Source of the DNA: JANXVV01 sp038230975
Lineage (GTDB): Bacteria > Planctomycetota > Phycisphaerae > Tepidisphaerales > Tepidisphaeraceae
Direction of reading: 5' to 3'
Assembly (NCBI GenBank): GCA_038230975.1
Contig: JBBRMF010000103.1
Span: 1-16,333 of the forward strand
Length of the DNA stretch: 16,333 bases
Below, in pieces: positions 8,501 through 16,128 of this stretch. The notes under the pieces are model-generated. The model had not been told where the DNA came from, did not search any database, and was given only the letters and a program-made list of their open reading frames with translations. Both the position numbers and the translations under genes were made by a program. Positions within the stretch are counted from its first letter, which is position 1, and every line of letters begins with the position of its first letter.

Positions 8501-10181
8501 GCAGCCCCAGGCCAAGGACAATCAACGAGACCATCGAACTGCCGATGAACGCGCTGCCGAGCGCGAGGATGATCGCCATCAACCACCAGACAAATCCCGG
8601 GCGATCGATGACCCAGGAAAGGACCGGCCTGTAAATGTGGATGAAACTGCGGACAATCCAATTGTCTTCTTCACTCTTGAGACGACCGCGTATGAACAGG
8701 GGAATAATCGCCGGGACAAAAGTGATGGCCATCACGGCCACCCCGATCATGGCGAAGCTCTTGGTGAAGGCGAGTGGATGAGCAAGCTTTCCTTCCTGGC
8801 CTCCGAATGTAAATATCGGGAGAAACGACAGAAGCATGATGACGACGCTGAAGAAGATCGGCCTGCCGACCAATCGGCAGGAACGGATGATGATTTCGGT
8901 CGTGTCGCCGCTCACAGGTTCGTCGCCGAAATGCTGCTTGAGCTCGTGCGTCGCGTTCTCGACCATGACGACGGCCGCGTCGACGAGGATGCCGATGCTG
9001 ATCGCGATCCCCGAGAGCGACATGATGTTGCTCGGGATGTTGAGGTAGTGCATGAAAAGAAAACTGACGAGTACCGCCATCGGCAAGGTGATGCAAACCA
9101 CAATCGCAGAACGAATGTGGGCGAGGATCAACAGGATGGCAATGCTGGCGATGATGATTTCTTCGCGGAGCGTGCTGGTGACGGTGTGGATGGCGGATTC
9201 GATGAGACGGGTGCGATCGTAAAAGGGGACGATGCGCACACCGCTCGGCAAGCCGCTTTGAAGGGAGCGAATTTTCTCCTTGATCGCTTTGGTTACTTCG
9301 AGGGGATTCTGGCCAACGCGCATCATGACGACGCCGCCGACCGCTTCCTGGCCGTCTTTTTCCAACGCGCTGCGGCGGAACTCGGGACCGAGTTGGATGG
9401 TGGCGACATCCTGCAACCGGATCGGCACACCCTGCCGGGAAGTGACGACGACATCCTCCAGATCCTTCAGCCCGCGCAGCCAACCAACGCCGCGCAGAAG
9501 GTACTCCGTGTTGTTGACGGCGATGACCTTGCCGCCAACGCTCATGTTGCTGGCGGCGATCGCAGCACTGATGGCGCTGAGCGGAAGGTCGAACGCGCGG
9601 AGCTTTGCCGGAGAAACATCCACCTGGTATTCGCGGACAAATCCACCCACGCCTGCCACCTCGGCCACGCCGGGTACGCTGTTGAGTGCATAGCGCACCG
9701 TGAAATCCTGTATGGCGCGGAGCTCATCCAGGCTTCGCCCGTCACCTTCGACAACGTACCAGAAGATTTGGCCAAGCGCCGTCGCATCCGGGGCCATCAT
9801 TGGCGTGACACCCGCAGGGAGTTGGGTGGCGGCGGTGCCGAGCCGTTCGAGCACGCGCGTCCGGGCAAAATAGAAATCGGTTTTGTCATCGAAGATGATA
9901 TTGATCATCGAGAAATTCGGCTCGCTCGACGACCGCACCGACTTCACCCCGGCCAACCCCTGCAACTGCACCGAGAGAGGATGGGTCACCTGTTCTTCAA
10001 TGTCCTGCGGGCTTCGGCCCATCCAATCGGCGAAGACAATCACCTGATTTTCCGATAGATCAGGGATCGCATCGACCGGTGTATGAAGGACCGCATAAAG
10101 ACCCCACACGGCGATGCCGAACCAGACCACGATGATGAGCCATCGGTTACGGACACTGTATTCAATGATGCGTTCGATCAT
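5583..10181 (-). CDS. cusA: CusA/CzcA-family heavy-metal efflux RND pump, enlarged by three insertions
   Basis: This is the inner-membrane proton-driven pump of a tripartite metal exporter. The start MIERIIEYSVRNRW matches the family N-terminus; an upstream GTG at 10229 lies inside a repeat and is unlikely. Family signatures are present: PVDAIPDLSENQV near 35-47, the TM4 proton-relay acidic residue in GILVDAAVVMVEN (about 397-409), GGEFMPSLDEG (about 650-660) and the C-terminal membrane block around 1335-1500. Methionines in MDMP, DMVET and VNMIATG align, from memory, with the three-Met copper/silver site of E. coli CusA, favouring Cu(I)/Ag(I). The length, about 1532 residues against a usual 1040, comes from extra hydrophobic segments (about 545-634), a helical block of about 280 residues (about 732-1011), and a Gly/Ala/Ser-rich stretch (about 1180-1250). 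It is the last gene of the operon and converges on the VWA gene with 13 bp between stops. Zn/Co/Ni specificity is not excluded. Confidence 0.93.
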   Translation of the reverse strand: MIERIIEYSVRNRWLIIVVWFGIAVWGLYAVLHTPVDAIPDLSENQVIVFADWMGRSPQDIEEQVTHPLSVQLQGLAGVKSVRSSSEPNFSMINIIFDDKTDFYFARTRVLERLGTAATQLPAGVTPMMAPDATALGQIFWYVVEGDGRSLDELRAIQDFTVRYALNSVPGVAEVAGVGGFVREYQVDVSPAKLRAFDLPLSAISAAIAASNMSVGGKVIAVNNTEYLLRGVGWLRGLKDLEDVVVTSRQGVPIRLQDVATIQLGPEFRRSALEKDGQEAVGGVVMMRVGQNPLEVTKAIKEKIRSLQSGLPSGVRIVPFYDRTRLIESAIHTVTSTLREEIIIASIAILLILAHIRSAIVVCITLPMAVLVSFLFMHYLNIPSNIMSLSGIAISIGILVDAAVVMVENATHELKQHFGDEPVSGDTTEIIIRSCRLVGRPIFFSVVIMLLSFLPIFTFGGQEGKLAHPLAFTKSFAMIGVAVMAITFVPAIIPLFIRGRLKSEEDNWIVRSFIHIYRPVLSWVIDRPGFVWWLMAIILALGSAFIGSSMVSLIVLGLGLLAIILGVHKDGWTFWLLAGLLLFTLVAVAMRGDAYEHLAFGLKRAIPWIMMGIVLFLIVLSMRFAHWRTAALASFLTISFVADTRFRKLGGEFMPSLDEGSIMDMPITAPRIAMSQAVDDITIRDRVLRSFPEVGQAVGKIGRADTATDPSPVDMVETIASLHRPELWPKRKILFADALNEAGIIAAEMQRRGWIKAERINNDEWALVVQAVDDAEILKRSPRLTDATALLNTAAQVAVEAFDRSMRDLARRRQIEYQPEIANQLIDLGIISLVEHLRRLPSRDGRPALLREPGTEDRAKIEAMAAKSGVLLANLPRQEEADRLLATIRNEFISRGIAADRDDLLLDFPGFARIALDFARQAAGAEVRGFAERFFAEIESHRETLWQERTRTLNWELFDYGKLMITDGLIDALHRTSLGTPLAGTEPDPKSLADVRGKLAADLGRSLLLWQKSKDDLVKEMDSELQMPGWGNVWTQPIINRVNMIATGVRTQIGVKVFGPAGKPISGADGAMADIQRVSEEIARKLKTVRGAVDVTADQALGKRYIEISIDRIKAARYGVNMAELSEAVETALGGSKVTMTVEGRQRFPVRLRYSQDNWQDIEAVRNVLVTGRSTPVELLRPDPSVGSAPPSKSAGGASGLGTPAASAGGMGGGMNAAASASTPSSGGGGAMNGIASKSLGLKAVNPPSSGLVQIPLRMVADVQIVEGPSMIKSENGRLRNYVTLNVRDRDVVGFVDEARQAVRDIEKQMAGSGMSLEWTGEFENQLRARQTLAMIFPLVIALILLLLYVTFKDALDTILVFMAVIGALAGAVMFQSFFKFNFSVIVSIGYVAAFGMATQTGVIMLVYLREALERRGGLSGIGSIADLRRAVIEGAVHRLRPKLLTEGVAIVGLVPMLWATGTGAEIMRPMAAPVLGGLLISDEVVDLMIPVLFYWIRKRRWEKLHGEKPAEVPAIRETPSKMISAELTAKT

Positions 10182-10219
10182 GGTGAGTCCGGATATTCCG
10201 TACGGAGCTTGAAAACTTA

Positions 10220-10333
10220 TTTGTGGCACGAGCTTCCAGCCCGTGTTAGTGAATCAGGACAGAAAAAAGTCCGCTCTTCATCAGCGATTCGAGTTCAAAA
10301 GTATCAACACGGGCTGGAAGCCCGTGCCACAAA
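10220..10333. repeat. REPIN-like inverted repeat between adaptor and pump genes
   Basis: Two 28-base arms, 10220-10247 and 10306-10333, are inverted copies matching at 27 of 28 positions (the mismatch is at 10231), separated by 58 bases. Each arm is itself a hairpin built on CACGGGCTtccAGCCCGTG, with one stem mismatch in the left arm. Two REP palindromes in inverted orientation are the arrangement called a REPIN, normally a dispersed non-autonomous element mobilised by a RAYT transposase. No RAYT gene is in the window. In the transcript it would form a long hairpin between cusB and cusA and could affect mRNA stability or the ratio of the two products; that is inference. Confidence 0.85.
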
Positions 10334-10358
10334 TTGATTCTCAAACCCGCTGCGGAAG

Positions 10359-12278
10359 TTACCGCATCTCCTTCATCAGTTCCGTGCTCGGGGAAACATC
10401 GACGATCTTGGCCGGGTTCAGGCGGTTCTCCGCATCAATGAGAAATGTGCCGACGGTCACGACCGAATCGCCTTCTTTCAGGCCTTCGTAAAGCGGGTAA
10501 TAATCGCCTTCAGCCAAAGGCCCGAGCTTGACGGATTTCATATCGTAGACGCCATCAATGATGCGGCCTTTGTCGTCGCGCGCACCGGCGTACACGATCC
10601 GTGCGCCGCCGGTATCAATGACGGCCGAACGCGGCACCGAAAGGACGCGGGCCGCTGGGGCCGATGCGCCGCGCGTCGTGGGAACGGCTGTTTCGACCTT
10701 CGGGAGTACGGCGACCGGGCTGCCACAGTCGAGCATTTGTGAGCCGTAATAGGGATTGTTGGCGGTGTCGCCTTCCTGGAGCCAGTTGGCATTCTTCATC
10801 GGGCAGCGGAATATCTTGATGCTCGGATCATCCCTGGGGATGCCGGTTTGGCGACCCGCTTCGATCATCGCGGCGGAAACGATCGTGAACGCGGTGCGGA
10901 GTTCTTCAATCGGTCGATCCTTTGAAAAATCCAGTGCCGAGGATTTGTCATAGGCATCGTGCAGTGGCGCATCCCGGGCAATCGCTTTCAGATTCGCACG
11001 AGCATCGCGGAGCAGCTCAGCAACACCAGCGGATTTGTCGGCGGCCAGGCGCCTCGAGGCTTCCATATACGGCTTGATCGCTGCACGAAAGCGGATACTT
11101 CCGCCGGTCGCGCTGGCAGGTCGCGAGGCCGCTGTTGTTGCGGGGGATTGAACCCGTTCTCCGGCATTTGGGCCGGCGATGGCAACGCGCACTGTGGCAC
11201 TGGCGAACATACCCGGGCGGAGGGCGAGGCCGGGATTGTCGATCTCTACGCGGGCGTCGAGTGTTCGGGTGTCAGGGTCGACTTGGAATGCCTTAAAGGT
11301 GACCAGCCCCTTGAAATGCTGATTCGGGAATGAATCCACTTCGATCTCCGCTTCATCGCCGATGGCTACCAACGGGACATCACGCTCGTAGAGCTTAAGT
11401 TGTAGCCAGAGGCGCGTGAGATCGGCGACGATATAGGGATTGTCCCCCACCTGTAGATAGCGGCCTTGCTCAATTTCCTTCCGCACGACAATGCCGCTGA
11501 TGGGCGACGTGACGGTGAGGTGAGTCGGAATCTTTCCCGTGCGGTCGAACTCTTCGTCGAGCTTGTCGAGTTGTTCGGGGGCAACACCCCAAAGCACGAG
11601 CTTTTGCATCGAGGCGTTGTAGACAGCGGATGCATCCATCTTCGATTCCTCCGCCGCCTCCTTCGGCAGCGCATTGAATCGCTTTCGGGCCAGCAGGTAT
11701 TCGCGCTGGGCGGTGTAGACATCGGGACTGTAAAGCGAATAAAGCGGATCGCCCTGCTTGATCGCCTGCCCGGTGAACTGAACGAAGAGCTCATCAGCAC
11801 GACCGGCGATTCGAGCGCTGATACGCGCGAGATTCGTCTCGTTGAAATCCAGTACACCGACACTGTGTACGTCGCGGTAAAGAGGACGATAGGCGATAAG
11901 TGATGTCGCAATCCCGGCCAGCGCTTTGCGCTGCGGCGTGATCGTCACCCGCGCAGCCACATCCGGCGGTAACGACTGAGCTTCACCTTTTTTTCGCTTG
12001 ACCAATGGCATGCCGCACTTGGGACAGAGCCCCGGTTGGTCGCGGATCACGTCCGGATGCATGGGGCAATAATATTCGATGGAACTCGCCATGACGTGCA
12101 AAAGCGAGTCCGGGGCCACTGGCGGGCGCGTCCATTTGTCGATGTGGTTTTTAATGTTGTCCCAATAGCCAACAACCAATGCGGTCACGACAAAGACGGA
12201 TACGAACCTCAGCCTTGCGAAAATGACCTGGACGAACGACACGGATTCTTTGGCCGGATTGTTGTTGGATTCAGTCAT
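10359..12278 (-). CDS. cusB: CusB-like periplasmic adaptor (membrane fusion protein) with two metal-binding modules
   Basis: This is the membrane fusion subunit that links the pump to the outer-membrane channel. Of 639 residues, 23-40 form a single N-terminal membrane anchor. Residues 69-93 carry the heavy-metal-binding domain YYCPMHPDV...CPKCGMPL found at the N-terminus of many CusB proteins. The barrel-sandwich, hairpin and beta-barrel regions follow (about 130-370), including LTVTSPISGIVVRK at 254-267 and LWLQLKLYERDVP at 290-302. Residues about 390-525 resemble a DUF3347 domain, ending in RCPMKNANWL and NPYYGSQMLDCG (C492, M494, M515, C518 as likely ligands). The membrane-proximal domain then resumes (about 545-630). 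The ATG overlaps the stop of the upstream outer-membrane gene (ATGA), showing tight coupling. The two Met/Cys modules fit copper or silver capture in the periplasm and hand-over to the pump; the exact metal is inferred. Confidence 0.92.
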   Translation of the reverse strand: MTESNNNPAKESVSFVQVIFARLRFVSVFVVTALVVGYWDNIKNHIDKWTRPPVAPDSLLHVMASSIEYYCPMHPDVIRDQPGLCPKCGMPLVKRKKGEAQSLPPDVAARVTITPQRKALAGIATSLIAYRPLYRDVHSVGVLDFNETNLARISARIAGRADELFVQFTGQAIKQGDPLYSLYSPDVYTAQREYLLARKRFNALPKEAAEESKMDASAVYNASMQKLVLWGVAPEQLDKLDEEFDRTGKIPTHLTVTSPISGIVVRKEIEQGRYLQVGDNPYIVADLTRLWLQLKLYERDVPLVAIGDEAEIEVDSFPNQHFKGLVTFKAFQVDPDTRTLDARVEIDNPGLALRPGMFASATVRVAIAGPNAGERVQSPATTAASRPASATGGSIRFRAAIKPYMEASRRLAADKSAGVAELLRDARANLKAIARDAPLHDAYDKSSALDFSKDRPIEELRTAFTIVSAAMIEAGRQTGIPRDDPSIKIFRCPMKNANWLQEGDTANNPYYGSQMLDCGSPVAVLPKVETAVPTTRGASAPAARVLSVPRSAVIDTGGARIVYAGARDDKGRIIDGVYDMKSVKLGPLAEGDYYPLYEGLKEGDSVVTVGTFLIDAENRLNPAKIVDVSPSTELMKEMR

Positions 12279-13735
12279 GGTGGAACCTGTCGCTTGCCCA
12301 GTGTTTCGATGTCGACGCCGGCCAGCGCTTCCAGCTCGGCCAGGCGTTTTTCGCGTTCGGCATGAGCCTCGACAATCAAGAGCTTAACATCCAGAAGCGT
12401 CCGCTGGCTGTCGATTAAATCGATGAATGTTCCGGTGCCGGTTGAGTACGCCTGGCGCGTGCTATCCAGCGCGGCCTGTGCGCTGGGAAGAACGGCCGTC
12501 TCAAACAGCACTGCCTGGCGCTCGCTGTTGCGCAAAACATAGAGTGCGGCAACAAAACTTCCGGCACGATCCAGCCGGCCCTGGCGGAGCATTGCTTCGG
12601 AGGCGCGGAGCATGGCACGCGATTCATCGATTCGCCCGCGGATCTGGGGGATCGTCGTGGGGATAATGAGCATCGCGCCCAGTGATTGTGACATACTCCC
12701 GGTGAAAGCACCGAACGGGTTGATATCCGGGATGAATTGCATCCGCGCGAGTTCCAACGCCTCGCGACGGCCTGCGGTTTCGCGAGCGAGCTGAGCGAGG
12801 CCCGGGTTGCGATCGACGGCGATGGCGATCAGCGTGGCATCGTCCGCAGTAAGCGCGCGCGGCGCCGGTAGACCAGGAGGCAAATTGAGAGGCACCTGTG
12901 GATCAAGGGCCAACATTACATTCAACATGGCTCGCATCGAACGTTCTTCAGCCTTTAGATTTTCCAGCGCGTTCTCCGCAAGCCGATAGTTCGTTTGGGC
13001 CTTCAGGAGATCTTGCTGGTTGCCACCCGCGCGAACGCGATCGGAGGCGGTATCGGAGACGAGTTTCAGCAACGACACCGTATCGCGCTGGATGCGGAGC
13101 TTCTCACGTGAAAGCGCGAGATCGACATAGCTCGTGAGCACTTTCTGTTGAAGGTCGAATTTCTTTCCTTCAAATTTGGCTCCGGCGGCACGGGCGTTCT
13201 CCAAAGCGATCTTGCCCGCTTGCATCACTTTCGTGGGAAATGACAAGTTCTGCATCGGATCAAATCCGAGATTGACCGTCGTTCGATCAAACGATTTCAT
13301 CCGGCCGGGCGAAAACATGTAGCTGAACTGCGGGGCAAGATTGGTATTGGGATAGCCGGCGGCCTGCGGAATTTGGGCGAGCGCAGCCTTCCACTCGAAG
13401 TACGCCGCCTCCAGATCACCATTGGCGAGGAAGGCGCGGTGCAAGACCTCCTGCCATGTCGGATGCGGAGGAAGAATGGGCAGTTCACGTTTTTCAACCG
13501 GGTTCTCAAACGGCCCACCGGCAGCCCGCAGCTTCGCCTGTTCATCCGATGTTCCCTTAGGGGCAAGTACGCAGCCACTCAGGAGCATGGCGATCGCGGC
13601 CAATAGAATGCCGCAAAATGGAGATGACTTGATAGTGAATTTCGATGTGGAGCGAACCCAAAAGCGGAAAAAAGCATGGTCAAGTTTTCTTCCGTTGGAT
13701 TCCACGTCTGGATAATAGTCGGTTCGATGGCTCAT
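12275..13735 (-). CDS. cusC: Outer-membrane efflux lipoprotein (TolC/CusC/CzcC-like), first gene of the metal-efflux operon
   Basis: This is the outer-membrane channel subunit. A hydrophobic segment ending in LLSGC gives a lipoprotein signal, with the acylated Cys 55 residues from the chosen ATG. The mature part shows two outer-membrane-efflux repeats made of long helices rich in Ala, Leu, Glu and Arg (for example SYVDLALSREKLRIQRD and YRLAENALENLKAEE), and a final STGTGTFIDLIDSQRTLLD motif typical of the second repeat. The start is uncertain: the frame is open to a GTG at 13858, with ATGs at 13780 and 13735, none with a convincing ribosome binding site. I chose 13735 because the upstream residues look unlike a signal peptide, although even this start leaves an unusually long stretch before the hydrophobic core. 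The stop overlaps the cusB start by four bases. Confidence 0.87.
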   Translation of the reverse strand: MSHRTDYYPDVESNGRKLDHAFFRFWVRSTSKFTIKSSPFCGILLAAIAMLLSGCVLAPKGTSDEQAKLRAAGGPFENPVEKRELPILPPHPTWQEVLHRAFLANGDLEAAYFEWKAALAQIPQAAGYPNTNLAPQFSYMFSPGRMKSFDRTTVNLGFDPMQNLSFPTKVMQAGKIALENARAAGAKFEGKKFDLQQKVLTSYVDLALSREKLRIQRDTVSLLKLVSDTASDRVRAGGNQQDLLKAQTNYRLAENALENLKAEERSMRAMLNVMLALDPQVPLNLPPGLPAPRALTADDATLIAIAVDRNPGLAQLARETAGRREALELARMQFIPDINPFGAFTGSMSQSLGAMLIIPTTIPQIRGRIDESRAMLRASEAMLRQGRLDRAGSFVAALYVLRNSERQAVLFETAVLPSAQAALDSTRQAYSTGTGTFIDLIDSQRTLLDVKLLIVEAHAEREKRLAELEALAGVDIETLGKRQVPP

Positions 13736-13870
13736 TGCATCATCGATCGAGACAATATGCGCGAATCGCAAACGAAACATTGCGTCGATTTTCGCTTCAA
13801 TTATTCCGAAATTTCTCTCGTGATGGTTGTTGCGTTGTGAAAGCGAGTCGGTCCGCACTGAGCTTGAGAA

Positions 13871-14314
13871 TCAATGCACATCAAACTCCAACGGCGCCGG
13901 ATTGGTGGTCTTGCCGTGGTAGTTAATGAAGATTTCTGCTCCCGACGAGATATCCTCCATCGCATAAAATTCAAGAAGATCCGGAGCCTTCGGCTGATAG
14001 CGGGCGTTTGGCGTGAACGAATGATTGTAGATCGACCCATACCCAAGCGCGAGGGCGACATAGGTTCGCTTGGTGAGATCGTCCCAGGCGAACACGTACC
14101 AGGAAATACGATTATTTCGGCGAGCCTCGGGGGTGTCGCCAAAGACCTGGGCCTTGGGGATCAGCAGAACCGGAACGCATTCGATGAGTGCCCCGGCCGC
14201 GATATGGCGGATGGCGAAAACCCCGCGCCCACCACGGCCACGGTTATCCATCCGTCGAACTTCGATCGCATCCGATTGGCGACATATTGTGTTTTTGTCG
14301 ATGATCTCATCCAT
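13871..14314 (-). CDS. Stand-alone SET-domain protein, putative protein-lysine methyltransferase
   Basis: The 147-residue product is essentially one SET domain. GRGGRGVFA (26-34) is the first S-adenosylmethionine-binding segment, GYGSIYNHSFTPNA (91-104) contains the characteristic NHS pseudoknot motif (N97, H98), and EIFINYHG (127-134) supplies the catalytic Tyr132. There is no pre-SET region and no cysteine-rich post-SET, as is usual for small bacterial SET proteins. Family knowledge points to S-adenosylmethionine-dependent lysine methylation of an unidentified protein. An AGGA lies 11 bases before the ATG, a loose ribosome binding site. It sits upstream of the efflux operon on the same strand with about 135 bp between, so co-transcription is possible but not shown. 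No signal peptide, so it is cytoplasmic. Confidence 0.85.
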   Translation of the reverse strand: MDEIIDKNTICRQSDAIEVRRMDNRGRGGRGVFAIRHIAAGALIECVPVLLIPKAQVFGDTPEARRNNRISWYVFAWDDLTKRTYVALALGYGSIYNHSFTPNARYQPKAPDLLEFYAMEDISSGAEIFINYHGKTTNPAPLEFDVH

Positions 14315-14515
14315 ACTAAAAATCGTCCTGGGTGAATGTTACCCGGTCCAACTGAGATGGGAATGACTCTATGATCCTGATCGACAGTTCCATCAGCGAA
14401 CGCGGCACGCACAATCCGCACGCGCCCTCCGATCGATTTTCTAAAGCAGGCGTTTATGCCGTTGATCAACCGGATGGGGCCGACTGTTCTCGTGGCGATG
14501 GCGCGTTTCAATGCC

Positions 14516-15623
14516 TCATTGCAGCGGTCGAGTGGTTGGGCCGCTCTTATTTTTGGCAGGAGCCCACAGTGACACATCGCGGAACTGTCCACCCTCTTTT
14601 CGCAGGCTCGCCGGTTGAGTGGTGCCGTCGTCCACGTAGAAGCCGTATTGCGGTTCATCAATACGATAGAAAATTCCGTTTTTTGACCTGATGTGGGAAT
14701 AGACGAGCGGGCGGTCTGATCCGTCGGGAAGCCCGCCTTTAATGAGTGCATAGCCCAATGCGCCCCACGCATCGGCCGGCGGGCCAGGGAGGTAGGCCGT
14801 CACCTCGTCAAGCGATGCCGGCCAGTGCGATTTCTCGAAGCGGCACAGTTGGCACGCCAGCGACATAGCCGCCAGATTCCGCTCCATCTGCCCGCGCTGC
14901 AGGGTGTAACGTAAGCGATCGATTGAATCCGGTTTTTAACGCTCCGGGCGATTCTCGGGCAACCAGATCTTTAATACGGATAGCCAGATCGTCTTTTGTG
15001 AATAACTGGCGAATCAATCCTTTGACCACATCCACCTGAAGACGCTTGTGATCGGATGGATCTGATTTTAGTGAGACATCGGAAGAGATGACCTCCAGCC
15101 GGTTTAACGCCGAGGCACGAACGCCCACTGCCACAAGTGCGTGGGTGATCGCCAGCTCTCGAGCGTCCGCGTCGAGCAGATCCGCAAGATGCAGTTCGTC
15201 ACGGATGTATTCAATCGCTTCGGCATCATTGCCTTGAACGTGTTGATAGAGAGCCGCATCAGCAATCTCATTGGCGATGTTGCGACAACTACTGAGATAG
15301 AGAAGTACGATGTCGCCGTCTTTACGCACCGCAGGCCATCGTGCGGTCCGCATTGCCCTGGCGTTGCGAATCTGCTCAAACGCGGATGTGTTGAATTCGT
15401 ACGCCTGCTTCGCCAATCGATGCCATTCAGGCGGAAAAGGCGGAAAATCCGAGTATTCCAAATTCGACGCGGCCGGAGAGCTCATTCCCTGACGGTCTCC
15501 TTCGGCGATATGCGCTGCCGCCTTTTCATAAAGCGGCCAGGCATCCTCCGATGGATGATGGGGTTGAGCGGAAGTGATTGCGGTGTAAATCATCGCTGCG
15601 ACAAAAGAATAAGATTTTCGCAT
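14516..15623 (-). pseudogene. Secreted hypothetical protein interrupted by a frameshift
   Basis: Two overlapping frames form one gene. The first, from ATG 15623 (AGGA nine bases upstream), begins with a signal peptide, MRKSYSFVAAMIYTAITSAQ, then SEDAWPLYEKAA and a helical body. Past about 14935 this frame continues to 14808 with implausible sequence, while the next frame holds the expected continuation: GQMERNLAAMSLACQLCRFE, then SHWPASLDEVTAYLPGPPADAWG, ending at 14516. The Leu-Ala helix followed by a WP-x-SLDEL motif and a proline-rich loop is a common C-terminal pattern in secreted planctomycete proteins of unknown function. Removing one A from the AAAAA run (T5 on the + strand, 14933-14937) joins the halves as a product of about 368 residues. 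It may be a true pseudogene or a sequencing error in the homopolymer. An independent second gene starting at 14887 is possible but less likely, because the frame is open upstream to the run. Confidence 0.7.
14933..14937 (-). other. Probable frameshift site (homopolymer)
   Basis: This is a T5 run on the + strand, A5 in the gene. Reading TTA AAA then skipping one A gives CCG GAT TCA ATC GAT CGC, which flows into the C-terminal frame. Just upstream of the run that C-terminal frame has a TAA, so the shift must fall at or after this point. Confidence 0.6.
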
Positions 15624-15768
15624 GAGTCGGATTCCTGGCTATATCCACATGACGGAGCCATTGGGAACGGATTTCATCTTGATGCCCGAATCCGGCACCT
15701 GTTGGGCAGGGGATGGAAACGGGAATTAAAAGAAGCGGCCTAAATTTAAATGATCCCTTTCTTCAACC

Positions 15769-15918
15769 CGCCTGCCCGTACACTTTCGAGAGGTCATCGT
15801 CCGCAATCAGATCGAAGGCCTCTCGCGGCAGGAGGTCGCCGGTCGCTTCGATATCAGACTTGCGGCCGTGAAGGACCGGCTTGAGCGTGGTCGAGCGCGC
15901 CCCGCCGCTCGACTTTCC
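15769..15918 (+). pseudogene. Fragment of an ECF sigma factor, region 4
   Basis: Read on the + strand from 15769 the translation contains HFREVIVRNQIEGLSRQEVA, then VKDRLERGRARPAARL. This matches sigma region 4 of ECF factors, the helix-turn-helix that contacts the -35 element: an LP..FREV..L start, the EGLSxxEVA helix, and the VKxRLxRGR recognition helix. There is an in-frame TGA at about 15751, and region 2 is absent, so it is a remnant. The frame continues without a stop into the IS4-like fragment downstream. GC rises sharply at its left edge. Confidence 0.65.
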
Positions 15919-15960
15919 ATAAACGGTATACAGGTCTCGAAGCCGGTGATGACGACGAGG

Positions 15961-16125
15961 GCCCAGCACCGTCACGTCGACTTCCGTCGTGGCTGGCGTC
16001 TCGGGCCCGATGACCACGTCATCTCGATCCGCAAACCCCAACAACGTCCGGAGTGGATGGACGAAGATGCGTATCAGGAATTGGCATCGGAGTTGACGGT
16101 GCGTGAGGTGCGTGTGCGAGTGGCG
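15961..16125 (+). mobile_element. Internal fragment of an IS4-type DDE transposase
   Basis: The + strand translation contains VDFRRGWRLGPDDHVI, KPQQRPEWMDEDAYQEL and LTVREVRVRV. These recall the stretch of IS4-family transposases between the second and third catalytic acidic residues (RRGxRLGxxDH, then RPEWMDxxxY, then xVREVRVRV). The usual continuation, a TTL strand and the YRRRWxxE box with the catalytic Glu, is missing because the match breaks off at about 16125. No start, stop or terminal repeats are visible. It cannot be functional. Confidence 0.65.
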
Positions 16126-16128
16126 GGT

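Noticed and set aside
8391..10058. Long + strand open frame of 555 codons opposite the pump gene
   Set aside because: It is antisense to strongly conserved RND motifs, is extremely rich in Asp, Arg and His with no recognisable domain, and reflects the codon bias of the real gene.
10182..10229. Upstream GTG giving the pump 16 more residues
   Set aside because: The start would lie in the REPIN arm, and the family N-terminus begins at MIERI, coded from 10181.
13736..13858. Longer start for the outer-membrane lipoprotein (GTG 13858 or ATG 13780)
   Set aside because: The added residues are polar, lack a ribosome binding site, and push the lipobox Cys to residue 96 from the GTG or about 70 from the ATG. 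The choice is not secure.
14315..14515. A small gene or promoter in the gap between the SET gene and the split gene
   Set aside because: No frame with a plausible start and composition, and no convincing -35/-10 pair could be picked out by eye.
14161..14772. A 203-codon - strand frame bridging the SET and hypothetical genes
   Set aside because: It overlaps the better-supported SET gene and the C-terminal frame of the split gene, and its translation shows no domain or signal.
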